Positions 9,886 through 21,346 of a stretch of 64,000 bases of DNA are shown here, in pieces (the first letter of the stretch is position 1; every line of letters begins with the position of its first letter). The notes below the pieces were generated by a model. The model was not told the DNA's origin. It did not search any database and saw only the letters and a program-made list of their open reading frames with translations. This stretch comes from Blasia pusilla (Eukaryota > Marchantiophyta > Marchantiopsida > Blasiales): contig CM114273.1 in the NCBI GenBank assembly GCA_050084515.1, positions 9,672,001-9,736,000 on the forward strand. Direction: 5' to 3'. Both the position numbers and the translations under genes were made by a program.

Positions 9886-12800
9886 TCGGACTATTCCGCC
9901 TCTCGCCTTGAATTCTCAGCCTTTTTTTTGGAAGACTCGGCCTAGGAATTCTTTGATCCCCTCGCCTTTGCTTTGAGACCCGTTGTAGATTTGTCCTTGG
10001 GGGTGACGTCCTTGGACACCAACTCCGTTGTCTCGAGGGCTTGCTCTTCCGCATCTCCTTCAAAAAAGTCTTCAGGATGCATAAAATTCGAGATGTCATC
10101 CCTACCTGCGGCCACTGCATCATAGACCAGGCGTAGATTTTTCTCGATTATGTCCTCAGGGTCGTTGAAGTCCAACCAGATTGGGCAATTGTCAACCTCC
10201 CAGTCAGACATACCTCTCCATCAAGTGGAGAAGCCCATAATTTGCAGGCTGTCTGTATTTTTTGCCAGGTACCTACATGCTTACAATGTATGAGGTACTT
10301 GAACACCATCCATTGGGCAGCTCTTTGTCGAGATGCATTGGGCGCCTGCTCCTGAAGATCTTGCTTCTTCTTTGCGAAATTGCTTTTCTTCGCCTCTATT
10401 TCTTCATCCAAGTATGCGTGAGGGAGGATGTGATCCTTGAACATCGTCTTGAAGCCTGGGTTTTTCATGGGCTTGTCCCGGATGTCATCAAGCCAAAGTT
10501 TGAAATCTTCAGCACTCTCCAAGTTTGCTTCCTCCGGAACAGGCTCTATTTTTTTCAACTCCGCTTGGAGACCCACGAGTATGGACTTCCCGAGAAGCCG
10601 CAACACGTCCCTAAATGACCATTCACGGAGCCTGTGGGAGATCTCTGGATCAGAGACACACGGAGGATGGTGTGTTGCCCTCTTTTGGGCCTCTGTGCCC
10701 TCGAGACTGATTTCCATCAATCAGATTCTCCTAAATTCCGAATTTCCAAACCAGGAAAATCTATGGACGCGGTCGAGAGACACTTTCTCTCCAATCCTAC
10801 CCTCCGAATCTTCATCCTTTTTCCGTTGGCGCTTGATTATCGCCTTCATCTTCTTGTAGAAATCCGGGCCAAGTTCGGGGTTGAGAATGGCGATGTAGCG
10901 CTACATCTTGCTTGCAGTGTACTTCGTAGCTGCAGATACTGCAGCTTGGATGAACTTAGCACGCTTAGACGCAGACACGTTCTCCCTCCGCTCAAGCTCC
11001 AATGAAGAGCTCTTCTCGGCGGCCTGTATCTTCGATCAACAAAGGATTGTCAAGGTTGCATCTTGGGAAATAAATGTATTTTCCCAAGTCTTTTTTTTTA
11101 TTTGAGCCTCATTTGCCAATATCTCATTTACAAGAGCGTCGCCCAAGAACCCCTTGTACTCTGTCGGGTGCGTCGTTAGCACTTTCTTCACCCGGTCGCA
11201 ATCCTGGATCCACTGGTGGGTGACGTTCCCCTCGAATACAATCCTGCGCATCCAAACACACTATAAGAATTTTTGACAACTACATGGGTTCCAGCCACAC
11301 GTCGGACTCCGACAGGTTGCTACACCTCATGGTTGAAATGATAGCTAAGAGCTAAATATTGCATCCTATCGGAGTCCGACGGATTGCATTCAGATTTGTG
11401 ATTGCCTGGTTACAACCCGTCGGACTCTGACGGGTTGTCCGATAATTTGTATTCAGAGAGTGGTCTTCGCGGAAAAAGTGAACATATAAACCCGTCGGAG
11501 TCCGACCAATTGCGCAATTTCAAGTAAAGCTACAATTTGACGCCAAAAATCAAGCTTCCCTACTCCGATCACCTACTCGTGCCGACGAATGCAACCCGTC
11601 GGAGTTCGACGAGTTGCTTTTGGCCAAAAAATCCAAAAAACAACGGCCAGTCAAGCAATTCGTCGGACTCCGACGAGTTTCTTTCGGCCAAAAACATCAT
11701 AAAAACAGTGGCCAGTCAAGCAACCCGTCGGACTCCGACGAGTTGCTTCCGGCCAAAAACATCCTAAGAACAGCGCCTAGTCAAGCAACTCGTCAGACTC
11801 CGACGAGTTACTTTCGGCCAAAAACATCCTAAAAATAGCGGCCATTCAAGCAACTCGTCGGACTCCGACGAGTTGCTTTAAGGCATCCAATGTTTTGTTA
11901 CCACTCGTTAAACAACTCGTCAGAGTCCGACGGTTTGCAGCAATAAAAAAAAAGGAAGAGGAAACTTATTCATTCCACCGTCGCCATGTGATGAGGGTAT
12001 GGATTTAGCACGAATGCCTTCACGCAAAAATGCGCCTCCAAGGATTTTGGCGCTCCTCTGCAAACTGGGTCCACGTCATAAACCTCTGGTTTCCATCCCA
12101 GATGAAGAAATAGAGGTTCCGCATCCAAGTGAATTCCGTCCCCTCAATCGCTCTTCTGAATTCCTGATCTCTCATCCTCCAGAATGTGTCCTACTTCCAA
12201 GTCCTCCTCTGTCATTAGCGCTTGGGTTCCATGTTGATCGCAAGGCTGAATATAAAATGGAGGGAAGCTGTCGACGTAGGATGTTGTGGTTGCCGACTGT
12301 TTTAGCTTCGCAATATCCTCGTCAGACTGAATTTTGTGGACGTACTCCATTGTCCGTAATCGGCAAAGTGGAATTATTAGGGCATTCTGGCCCTCCATCA
12401 GTGCCATCTGCTTTACAACCTGTCACAACGGGGACAAAGTGAATAAACTACACTGAATTGCCAATGAATTGCAACATGGGCCTTCATATAACTCAATGAT
12501 CAAAGATCATTTCTTACCTGCTCAAAGATTAGGTTGGTGTCTTGGCCCGCCAACTGCTCTCGGACAATACCTGGCAAGTCCACTGGAAACTCGTCGATCC
12601 GATAGAGGTCGATTTCTTCCGCCGGGCTCAGAGACGAGGAAGACCGCTCTCTTGCGTCTTCAGAGATGTCCACCATCTCCACGCTGGCGGTCCTCATGAC
12701 CTCATCGTCAGTTACTTGAACTTCGGCGGTTTCCTCAGCCGATTTTATATTGATTGTGTCCACGGACTTCATCGGGGACATTTCCTGCATCTGAACACTT

Positions 12801-13155
12801 TCGGTTGGACGGGTCGGGCTTTCTTCAATGGCAATCACTTTTTCCCTTTGAGCTTTGCCAATTCTGCTCTCCTCACCAACGCATCTAGATGCTTCTTTTC
12901 ACGCTTTTCCTCGGCGATCCTTTTCTTCAAGGCCTATGATGCCTCAACCTTTGCGTTCTATTTTTCGAGCGTCTCCTTAACACATTTTGCAAGAAGCTCT
13001 TGCCTGTGCATAACCGCTTCCCTTTCCCGCTCAAAGATCTCTTGCTGCCTTTTCTCATTGGCCAAACGAGGCCCTAGAGATGGTGATGCAGGAGTCCTCA
13101 TGGACTTGGGAGTGAAGCTCCCAGCCTTGTTTGCTTGAGATTTTTTCCTCGTCAT
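9886..13155 (-). pseudogene. ParB-domain protein gene of PM element, copy A
   Basis: The start at 13155 (MTRKKSQ) is chosen because copy 2 has the same start (47261) and both lie downstream of a conserved TATA box. Exon 1 (13155-12518) encodes a basic N-terminus, a coiled coil rich in E, R and K, and an acidic serine-rich region. A 65-nt intron (12453-12517; CAG/GTAAGA...TTCAG) follows. Exon 2 begins the ParB-like domain (IPLCRLRTMEYVHKIQ, LKQSA, SFPPFYI), then shifts frame near 12180. A repeat-filled intron leads to exon 3 (acceptor at 11244-11245), which encodes GNVTHQWIQDCDRVKK, MSDWEVDNCPIWLDFND and a lysine-rich tail. It has a TAG in exon 1 (12958) and a TGA near 10733. The family function is unknown; ParB-like domains bind DNA or nucleotides (CTP) in bacteria. 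Confidence 0.7.
11290..11940. repeat. Palindromic repeat array in the PM intron, copy A
   Basis: About ten near-copies of a palindrome with arms GCAACCCGTCGGA and TCCGACGGGTTGC (odd centre base) recur about every 64 bp in the second half of the block. The spacers are also similar to each other (TTGGCCAAAAACATCC), so this is a tandem array and not a CRISPR. It lies in the intron between the ParB exon and exon 3. Confidence 0.85.
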
Positions 13156-13263
13156 TGTTCCCGAAAATGCCTCCTCCTCGACAACGAAGTTACTTTCTGT
13201 GCACGATGATTCACCTTGATGAGCCACCTTGCTGATGTCGTGATGAGTCACCTTGATGAGTCG

Positions 13264-13362
13264 CTTGAATCATCTTGTGATTGTTCGCTCGAATCGTCTC
13301 GCGATCGTTCGCTTGAATCGTCTCGCAATGATTCGCTCGAATCGTCTCGCAATGAGTCGTCG
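13264..13362. repeat. 24-bp minisatellite in the PM 5' UTR
   Basis: Four units of CGAATCGTCTCGCRATSRTT type, 24 bp each, lie between the TATA box and the ATG. Copy 2 has a degenerate version at about 47345-47415. Confidence 0.75.
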
Positions 13363-13451
13363 TGTAAAGCGCCCCTTGGTATCTGGACAGCTGCTGCGCG
13401 GAAGAGCAATCGAGATCACGAAACGAAAACCGAAAATGAGAAAACCCTCGC

Positions 13452-13460
13452 CTATTTATA
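13452..13460 (-). promoter_or_regulatory. TATA box of the ParB/methyltransferase gene, copy A
   Basis: The minus strand reads TATAAATAG within AAAAGTATAAATAGG. The same motif with its flanks is conserved in copy 2 at 47516-47524, about 255-300 bp upstream of the shared start codon. Confidence 0.6.
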
Positions 13461-13555
13461 CTTTTCGAGCCATTGGGCTGACCGTTGGGTCGCACCGTCG
13501 TTCCGATGGCAACGTGTCGGCCGTTATGGAAGTCCGGACATGAAAACCACCAACC

Positions 13556-14060
13556 CAACGGCGCCGACAGGTTGCATGCTTCCCGCGGGTTGTAGGCATT
13601 CGTCCTCCTCGGGTTAAAAAGCATAGCTTTCCTGGCAACCCGTCGGAGACTGATAGATTGCGCGCCTCGCCCCTCTTCGGGCAAGAACGTGAGGTACCCG
13701 CGCAACTCGTCGGAGACCGGGGGGGTGCACGCTTCCCTCATCTTGGGATAAGAAGGCGGCGTATCTGCGTAACTCGTCGAAGGCCGACGGGTTGCACGCT
13801 TCCTTCATGTGAGCGTTACAAGGCTAGGCACTTGCGCAACCCGTATGAGGCCGACGGGTTGCACGCTTCCCTCATCTTGGGATAACAAGGCGGGGTACTC
13901 GCGCAACTCGTCGAAGGCCGATGGGTTGCATGCTTCCTTCATATAAGCGTTACAAGGCGAGGCACTTGCGCAACATGTCGGAGGCCGACGGGTTGCACGC
14001 TTTGCTCATCTTGGGGTAATAGGCGAGGTACATGGGCAACCCGACAGGTTGCACGCTTTT
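13556..14060. repeat. Palindromic repeat array upstream of the PM promoter, copy A
   Basis: About eight units of the CGTCGG...CCGACGGGTTGCACGCTTCC type. The centres vary (GGAGACC, GAAGGCC, GGAGGCC), unlike the intron arrays where GGAGTCC or GGACTCC dominate. Spacers share CTTCCCTCATCTTGGG and AAGCGTTACAAGGC. Confidence 0.75.
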
Positions 14061-14216
14061 CTATCTCTCGGGTAACAATACGACAACGCATAGTTTCGAG
14101 GCAACCCCTTGCAATCCATAGGGTCACAAGATCTACCTTGCGTAGGACAGTCCGATCAGTCCCCAAGGATTGGTTGCCTTAGCAAATGCAAGTGATGTGT
14201 CGTGTTTGATGCTAGC

Positions 14217-14779
14217 TGTCGTGCGAATCCACATCGTCATACAACATACATCGCTGACATACCATACGCACATACATACATAACATAGACGAGAGTATCC
14301 ACAAACGCAAGTGTACCACAACTGAAATCCGTGAAAGACCTACTGTCATAAAACACGTTTACAATCACATACAATCGAGCCAAACCCACTCCACGATGGG
14401 AGAATCTAGGTCGAAGCTTGCGGGAAACACCATAGCCAAGAGCTCTACTCACTACCAAGGCTAACTCCCAACGCAACAGGCTCAACTCAAAGAACTGACT
14501 GTTCTTTGAGGGCAAGCCACCTTATATCCTCCAACCTAAGAGCGGGCCCTACTGGGAAAGTCACCCCCAAGTGAGTAACCCCCAACCCTATGTATGGAAC
14601 CGCATCTCTACCAAGCCACTACGGTCCTACATAAGGAATGGCCTCTACCAGCACACCATACTCTACGACATAATACGTATGGTCATGACAGCTGTCGTGC
14701 GGATCCACATCGTCATACAACATACATCGCTGACATACCATACGCACATACATACATAACATAGACGAGAGTATCCACA
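14217..14779 (-). mobile_element. 3' LTR of gypsy G1
   Basis: It begins TGTCGTGCGAATCCACATC and ends CCACA. The inner edge is marked by a polypurine tract (plus strand CGCCCCCC at 14783-14790). A ~105-bp subrepeat (TGTCGTGCG...ACAACATACATCGCTGACATACC) occurs at both ends of the LTR (14217 and 14693). Between the subrepeats lie a minus-strand TATA-like GGATATAAGG (about 14519-14528) and a perfect foldback, CTCAAAGAAC-5 nt-GTTCTTTGAG, at 14486-14510. The LTR of G3 (35041-35596) has the same plan. Confidence 0.7.
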
Positions 14780-14869
14780 ACTCGCCCCCCTAACTGGCGG
14801 TTAGGTCCCTCTAACTCCCAGGTAGCCCTATACATCTACTACATGCTATACACCTTCTTGGGTGCCCGA

Positions 14870-16340
14870 ATCAAAAGGCCGGGTGCTAGGTTGCCCCATC
14901 GTTAGTCGCACATCTGTAATCCATATCATGCAAAGATCAAGTCATCTACCTCTCCTAAGTACATCAAGGACAAACCCACCTTCCAGTAGGAACAACATCC
15001 AAACGTGGAGTCAAACACATCATGTGCCAACCCCTAGAACACCGATCACACACCAACGCACGGGTTGCGTTACGGCAGACCCACACAACATGCACCTCAA
15101 GCTAGCACGTATCATGGCTAAGCGGGTCAATAAGATACCATCCACATTTGGAAGATGACATGGCGCACAATTACGCACATGGTCCTTCCAAACAACTCCA
15201 TCACGACCCTCCAACATGAGAACTCCGAAGCTAACACCTCACGCACTTGTAAAATAGTGCGGCCTGCCGTCACATCCAACGTTGTCGGGCATCGCTGCAA
15301 ATAGACATAGTTCCCCACATGGAACCTACTGAATCGATGGTCGATAACCTCCACCCGAATGGTTGCATACCGCAACGTATCCCTCCCTGTGTTGAGCAAT
15401 GGCAAGATTCTCAAAGGTTGTTGGCATAACTCTCCGAAAGAGCTCCGCCCCCGAGAACACACCCTCATCCACATCTCGGGTCATCAAGGTTCACCACCTC
15501 ACTAGACTCCCGACGCAATTCTTTGTTGGCAAGTCTGGATCTCGGCCGTATAACAGAAAATAAGGTGAGAAGGAAGCCAAGGATGCTTGGCGATCGAACC
15601 TATACCCCATGGCTAACCATGGCAATCGAATATCCGGTCTCCAAGATGCCCTTCAGAGGGGCCATACTTGCGCAATGCCCTCTTCACCGTCTGAACCACA
15701 CGCTCAGCCAAACCATCCGCCTCTGGATGATCTCGAGACGTGGTCCGATGATCAATCAACGCCTTGTCACACAAGATCTGAAACTCACCCAAACTCAGAC
15801 TGGTGGTCGGTCAAGACTTCAGTGGTGCACCAAAATGACTAAGCACTCTATCTGAACCGCATACGCCGTTCCCTCACTTGCCTTGTCCGGTAATGCCACC
15901 AACTCAATCCACTTGGAGAAGTGCTCCACCATCACCAACACATATCGATGATGTCGTACAATCAACGGTAAGGGTCCCGCAAAGTCCACACTCCAACGGT
16001 AACCCAACCCCATAATAGGCAAGGGTGTAATTGTGGTGTAGGGGCATTAAATGATGCCTCACCCGGTCACAAACCATACAACGTGACACCAATCGCTGCA
16101 CTGAGTATGCATGCCACGCCACCAATATCGCCAAGGAGTAAGCTATAAGCTACGACGCTTTACCCCAAAATGTCCCAACTCCTCATGGGCATGTCGCACA
16201 ATGCGCTCTCTCTGAGCCAAATGTGGCACTACTTGTACTCTACCATCCTCCCACACGCGGAGAATATGTGTTCCCTCCAATCGATACCTCTTAGCACGTT
16301 GAAGAACACGGTCTCGCTCCTTGGCACTCACTATGCCGGC
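14870..16340 (-). pseudogene. G1 integrase with PHD finger remnant
   Basis: Frames in sequence give the zinc-binding N-terminus (IVRHAHEELGHFGVKR), the catalytic-core start (YRWSVDFAGPLPL, first Asp), the C-terminal barrel (FHVGNYVYLQ) and a broken PHD finger (CMLCGSA near 15080). The middle of the core is lost around 15480-15820 through frameshifts and changed bases. Compare the better copy at 35772-37097. Confidence 0.75.
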
Positions 16341-16689
16341 ACCCTACTAGTCCGTAGGAACTCCAACACCAACGCATCATCATGAATATCACGTTGATCC
16401 GTACCACCATCTCCAACCTTAGGATCAAGGTGGCCATCTACCCCTCGACTAGAGTAAGATATCATGTGGTCCTCCATACTAGAGTCCACCCTAACCAACA
16501 TAAAAGGCGGATGCATGCCAACCTGGCACCATCTCCTCATCAACCTCGCCATGCCATCTAGCCCGAGTTGTATCTCTTGGCTATTACATGGGTTCCTACT
16601 CAACCCATCAAGATCAAGGTTGGCAACTCAGGTCTATGTACCACCCGAAGTCATACTCTGTAAGATAAGAGCCCACCGTGCGAACTTCC

Positions 16690-17640
16690 CTCTAAGCTTG
16701 GACTCCATCAACCACTTGAGCGGTGGTGATCGAGTAACAAGGGTAAACCGTGTGCCAAACAAGTAACACCTAAAGTGTGCCACACCCACACTCTCGCCAA
16801 GCACTCTCCCTCATATGAACTATAGCGCGACTCCATTTGCATTATTTGAACGACTTGCATAGGCCACCACAAACTCCATGTGCTCATCATCATGTTGTGT
16901 CAACACCGCTCCAAGTCCCAACCTACTCCAATCGGTGTGTAATCTGAAATGGGCGCCCTCGATAGGTCTCCTCAAGATAGGCGCCGCCACCAACCTGGGC
17001 CTTAAGCTCCACAAAAGCTCTCTCTGATCATCTCCCGAGTGCCACTCTTGATCTGATTTCAGCAATTGGTTCAAAGGCTTTGCCATAGCACTAAATCCCT
17101 TCACATACCTCCGATAGTAGTTTGCCAATCCCATGAATGCTCGAACTCTGCTCACATCTATCGGACGCGGAATAAGTGCAATAGCCTCCACCTTTGCTTG
17201 CTGAACTCCCAAACCACCTGGATAGATCACATGACCCAAGTACTCAACATCCTCATGGAAGAACTTACACTTTCCTGGATGCAAACGTAGACCATGAGCT
17301 TTCAACCGCTCAAACACCATCTGCAAATGTATCTGATGCTCCTCCACCGTGTTACTCAACACCAAGATATCATCAATGTAACACCGAACAAAATCCAACC
17401 CTGCTAGGATCCTGTCCATCACTCTTTGAAACTCGGCAGGTGCATTCTTCAACCCAAAGGGTAAGAATTTCCACTGGTACAAACAATCTTTGCCATGAGA
17501 GTTGACACCCCAGAATGCTGTCTTAGCCTTGTCACTCTCCCGAATCGGAAATTGATGGTATCTTGCCCGAAGATCCAAAGTACTGAAAGCCTGAGCCTCG
17601 TCCACCCTATGCTATCAAGGAATTTGGACGCTAGCACCAT
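16690..17640 (-). pseudogene. G1 reverse transcriptase and RNase H
   Basis: The frame 17605-16820 encodes FSTLDLRARYHQFPIRE, the FGLKNAPAEFQRVMD fingers/palm motif, the catalytic YIDDILVL and the RNase H start (LHTDWSRLGLGAVLTQ). It matches the G3 copy at 37593-38429 closely. The N-terminal RT part is missing beyond 17640, and RNase H is frameshifted near 16820. Confidence 0.85.
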
Positions 17641-18123
17641 AGTCCTATCTCACACACATACAAGAGAGGTGCTCCAACGGCCCAACATCAGAAAGATGAC
17701 TTAGGAAAGCCATCTTCCTCTCTTATATAGGGTTCGGAGAGCCAAAAGGCTCGTCCCCTAAAAATAGCCATCCCCTTGGTAACTTGCACGTAAAGGTTAC
17801 CAGGGGCGGGTGACCTGGTCAACAAGTCACCCAGTTGTGAAAGACCTCGATATGAAAGTTGTGAGAAACGACATTCTTCACACAATGGACCTATCCTCAA
17901 CCTCATTCGACACTGTGGATTACACTCAAGATAGTCCACTGGATCCTACGTCCTATCCACGATAGATCTCGGCCTATCAGCTACTCAGATGTGAGAGTTG
18001 TCGTGCGCATACATGTCGCTACACAACATACATCGCTGGTCACATCTACACCACACAACACCGATCTTCCCCACACACAGATCGATCTACACATGGGTCG
18101 ATCCACACACGAGAGATCACACA
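17640..18123 (-). mobile_element. 3' LTR of gypsy G2
   Basis: The right part (17999-18123) is a TGTCGTGCGCATAC...CACACA subrepeat as in the other LTRs, followed by a polypurine tract (plus strand CGCCCCCCTAG). The left part holds a minus-strand TATA box at 17722-17730. The left boundary against G1 is uncertain. The segment 17918-17990 recurs at 48346-48420, a remnant of another LTR of this family. Confidence 0.6.
17722..17730 (-). promoter_or_regulatory. LTR TATA box (G2)
   Basis: The minus strand reads CTATATAAG inside the LTR, a good plant TATA box position for retroelement transcription. Confidence 0.5.
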
Positions 18124-18201
18124 ATCGCCCCCCTAGCTAGCAATTGGATTCCCCCAACTCCAGATTGGAAATATTACATCTCTCTGACATGACCTTCTAC
18201 C

Positions 18202-19322
18202 CTATACACATCTCGGACAAATCCATCGTCCCGTGGGAACTAGATCAAGAGGGGGGGTCAGACATGACATATGCCACCCTCGAGAACAACCATCACATAC
18301 CAATATGGTGGCTGTACCCCTCACAGATCCGCACAACATATACCTCAAGCCTGCAGGTACCACTGCCAAGCTCGGATCCACTATTTTGTCTACGTTTGGA
18401 AGATGACATGGCGCACAATTGCGCACATGATCGTTCCAAACCATACCATCCCGTCCCTCCAACATGAAGACTCCAGTCGGTAATACCTTGCGCACACATA
18501 GGATCGTGCATCCTGCAGTGACATCTAGCATCGTGGATGCCGCTTGTGGTAAATACATGTAATCTCCAGGATGAAACCTTCTAATCCCTGGACGATAATC
18601 TCCTCCACGAATGGTCACGTACCTCAATGTATCTCTATGCTGAGCAATAGCTAAGTTCTCAAAGTCCATAGGCATAACTCTACGAAAAACCTCTGCCCTC
18701 TGAGAACATGCTTGTACCCACACATCTGGATCATCAAGATCTAACACCTCCGCCATGTCATGTGGAATGGCTGTAGGTAAATCTGGCTCTCTCCCAAAGA
18801 GCAAAAGTACAGTGAAAATGACGCCAAGGATGCTGCCGACTAAAACGATAATCCATAGCCAACCATGGCAATCTGAGGTCCCACTCCCTCAATCGCCCCC
18901 CGCAAGCCATACTTGCACAATCCTCTCTTCACTGTCTGTACCACTCTCTCCGCCAACCCATCCGCCTCAGGATGATCTCTGGACATGGTGCGGTGATCTA
19001 TCAGCGTCTGATCACATAAGGCCTGAAACTCTCATGTGAACTCGGTACCTTGGTCAGTCAACACCTCTGCCGGTGCACCAAAGCGACTAAGCACACGATC
19101 TAGAAATGCATAAGCTGTTTCCTTGCTCGCCTTTTCCGGTAGTGCCACCAACTCTATCCACTTGGAGAAATGCTCCACCATGATCAACACGTACCTATGA
19201 TGACGCCCTGTCAATGGCAAAGGTCCCGCAAAGTCTAAACTCCACCGATAACCTAAACCCATAATAGGCAACAGATGTAACTGCGGAGTGGGAGTACCAA
19301 TGCTGGACTCACTGCGCCTCAA
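18202..19322 (-). pseudogene. G2 integrase with intact PHD finger
   Basis: Two blocks are readable. 19322-19032 is the integrase core, with first Asp in SLDFAGPLP and second Asp in an intact DQGTEF. 18804-18202 is the C-terminal region (HPGDYMYLPQ) ending in a PHD finger: Cys pairs CMLC and CDGC, then WHMSC, then CPRC, an eight-ligand C4HC3 set. PHD fingers read histone H3 tails, so it may guide integration; that is inference. The part between (about 18810-19030) carries frameshifts through the third catalytic region. An internal deletion joins the core directly to gag sequence at 19323. Confidence 0.8.
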
Positions 19323-19572
19323 TCACTCCATACGTAGCAATGATCAGCCTCCTTATGCGTGTGAATGCCTCTCTCAGACTCTCACCCGATCGTCGCTAAA
19401 AATCTTGTAGACTCTTCAGCTTGTCGTTGCGTACGCCTTGGTAACTCTTCCCCAACTATTGAAAGAACTCCACTGTGGGGCTGAAGCTAGGTGGCCCTCT
19501 ACCACCAGAGGTCTCTGCCACATCGCCTGTCTCACTGCCCTCCTCTCCACATAGTCTCTGGGCTGACGGTGT
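19323..19572 (-). pseudogene. G2 gag fragment (left of the PM insertion)
   Basis: The minus strand reads EEFFQ-like then SLREAFTRIRR, matching the gag of G3 near 42226-42370. It continues on the far side of PM copy 1 at 29695. This proves that PM copy 1 lies inside a gypsy gag. Confidence 0.65.
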
Positions 19573-19640
19573 GGGCTGGTATTCTGACAGGAGAGAGTAA
19601 GAGAGGAGAGGAAGAGAGGAAGAGAGGAGAGTCTCTCTTA
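19573..19640. repeat. Left terminal inverted repeat, PM copy 1
   Basis: Starts GGGCTGGTATTCTG and continues in GAGAGG/GAAGAG runs to TCTCTCTT. Copies 2 and 3 begin at the same base, which fixes the terminus. Confidence 0.75.
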
Positions 19641-21346
19641 AAAAAAAAAGGCCAAATCCGCCTCCTCTCTTCAAAACTTTTTGACATATTTGAAATTTTT
19701 GTTTGATTTAAAATTCAAGTAATCTTTAAAAGAGAGTATTTAGTGGTCCACATTTGTCCCTAAAAAAACCTCCTCTTTTAGAAAAAGGAGACATCATAAG
19801 ACCACCTAAACATTTTTCCATCACTCTCCATGTGAGCCTAAGTTTCTTAACATTCCTGCCTCGGTCAACAAAAAGTGCCCTTGGTATTTTTGTTGGAGGA
19901 CCACCCGGATGGGTACCTCTCTTTGAGGATTGTTGCTGCATCATGGCCTCCCTAAATTGCCCCATAACCAACTTTTTTTCGGTTATGAATGGTGTCTGCT
20001 CAAGACCAACTTTCTAAAATGTGAAAAAATCAGATCCTAAGGCTCAGAAACCGAGAAGCTGCACCCCTCCCAACCCGTAAGAAAGCTCACCATAAGAAAG
20101 GAAAGAATTTTTAGAAGTGATTTTCTTCCACCCTGCACCCACGACGATCTAACGGGTTGGGAATCCGAAATGGCAATCCAACAGGTAGTAGGAATCTTGC
20201 ACATCTTAGACAAGAAAAGAAGCCTACAACTGGTTGGACGAATGAAGGGAACGAGCCAAAAGTCAAGAAGCCCGCCACAATGCGCCGGTTGGTCTCATCG
20301 GGATAGAGTCCGATCACTCAAGCGATCAACTTTGTCGGAATCCGAGAGGTTGCCTGGAAATGGTTAAAAAGTTGCAGTGGGCAAAAAGCAAAAAGTCAAA
20401 ATCATACGGGTTGCAGAATTGTAATTTTGAGTAGCTAAAAGAACACAATCCACAAGTCCAAAAACATATTCCATAAAACTTTTACAAACACCATTATGGG
20501 TTGAAAAAATCGCGTCCTTTATTACCTCCGAAGGAACCTCGGAAATGTACATTTCACCTAGTCTATGATTTCTTCAGCCTCGTCATCTACAAATTTACTC
20601 CTAACTCTCCTCGGTGACAATACCAAAGGAATGTCCCTGGGATTCAAGTGGCTCCCGGCCGATTGTAGACGGGATCAAAAATATTGGCGAGTCGAGAGCC
20701 TTGGCCCCCCCCTAGGTACACCATAACGGTCCTATGTAACCTGTCTCGAGTCCCACCGCCTTCCTCGGCAGTATACCTTGTACGCTCTGTAATGTGACAC
20801 CCATCTAGTATCAATATCTGCTCCGTCCCCGGTAATACCACTATGGCAACCGCACAGGTAGAAGGAATCCAACATGTCTGAGAGAAGAAAAGAAGCCTCG
20901 CCGCCTTTTACGAGTTGAGGGAAGGTGCCAAGGAAGAAGCCCGCCAGATTGCACGATCCGAAAGTCCGGTCCGATCAGGCAACTGCCGAATCGAGAGGTT
21001 GCCTGGAGGTGGTTAAAAGGGTCCAGTGGTCAAAAAGCAAAAAGTTGCAAGGAGGAGAAATCCGACGGGTTGCAGTGGTCATAAAGTGAAAATTGCAAGC
21101 AGGAGAAATCCGACGGGTTGCAAAGCAGAAGACCGTGGAGTACATAGACGATCACATTCGAAAAGACAAAATGATCAGCAAACATTTACAAGCACCACCA
21201 TCGATCGAAAAAATCTTCTGCTTTATATCATCCGAAAAAAGCTCGAATCAGACATTTGATCTATTCTATGAAATCTTTTGCCAAATTATCAAAAAACTCC
21301 CTACTCCAAACGCTGCAGTCAAGGTGGGTCGTTGAGTTCTTTGAAC
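19641..21346 (-). other. PM subterminal region with duplicated 3' ends, copy 1
   Basis: Sequence between the left terminus and the methyltransferase stop. It contains at least two diverged tandem versions of one module (about 20160-20610 and 20830-21300). Both have GCAATCC...CAGGTAG.AGGAATC, AAGAAAAGAAGCCT, TTGCCTGGA.(A/G)TGGTTAAAA and a block like ACAAGCACCA...TCGAAAAAATC..CTTTAT. Isolated palindromic repeats occur near 20330 and 21055-21125. It looks like repeated copies of a last exon plus 3' UTR. Confidence 0.55.
20554..20878 (-). pseudogene. Conserved downstream exon of PM element, copy 1
   Basis: Minus strand: an acceptor-like TTTCTTCTCTCAG is followed by an open stretch (DGADIDTRWVSH, VYCRGRRWDS). 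After a non-matching stretch comes PRRVRSKFVDDEAEEIID and a stop. Copies 2 (33487-33759) and 3 (62603-62935) keep the same reading frame and end, which favours coding. The protein is not recognised. It may be the end of a tandem paralogue of the methyltransferase gene, because the 3' flanks of both are similar. Confidence 0.45.

Larger units (their letters stand above)
9886..14216 (-). mobile_element. PM element copy A (truncated at both ends)
   Basis: This is a copy of the repeated DNA transposon defined by copies 1-3. It keeps the ParB-type gene from its promoter to the middle of the third exon, the intron repeat array and part of the 5' repeat array. The methyltransferase end and left terminus are missing beyond 9886, and the plus-strand gene is missing beyond the gypsy LTR at 14217. 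Confidence 0.75.
14217..17640 (-). mobile_element. Ty3/gypsy element G1, 3' part
   Basis: LTR, polypurine tract, integrase with PHD remnant, RNase H and RT are present in minus-strand order. The copy breaks off in the RT palm near 17640, where G2-type LTR sequence begins. Protease, methyltransferase and gag are not present on this side. Confidence 0.75.

Noticed and set aside
11290-11940. CRISPR-like array: palindromic repeats with regular spacing
   Set aside because: Spacers are similar to each other, the host is eukaryotic, and the same palindromes recur in introns of a transposon. It is a tandem repeat.
12542-13138. 198-residue plus-strand open frame
   Set aside because: It is the antisense of the conserved ParB-gene exon 1, which has a start, TATA box and intron borders matching copy 2.
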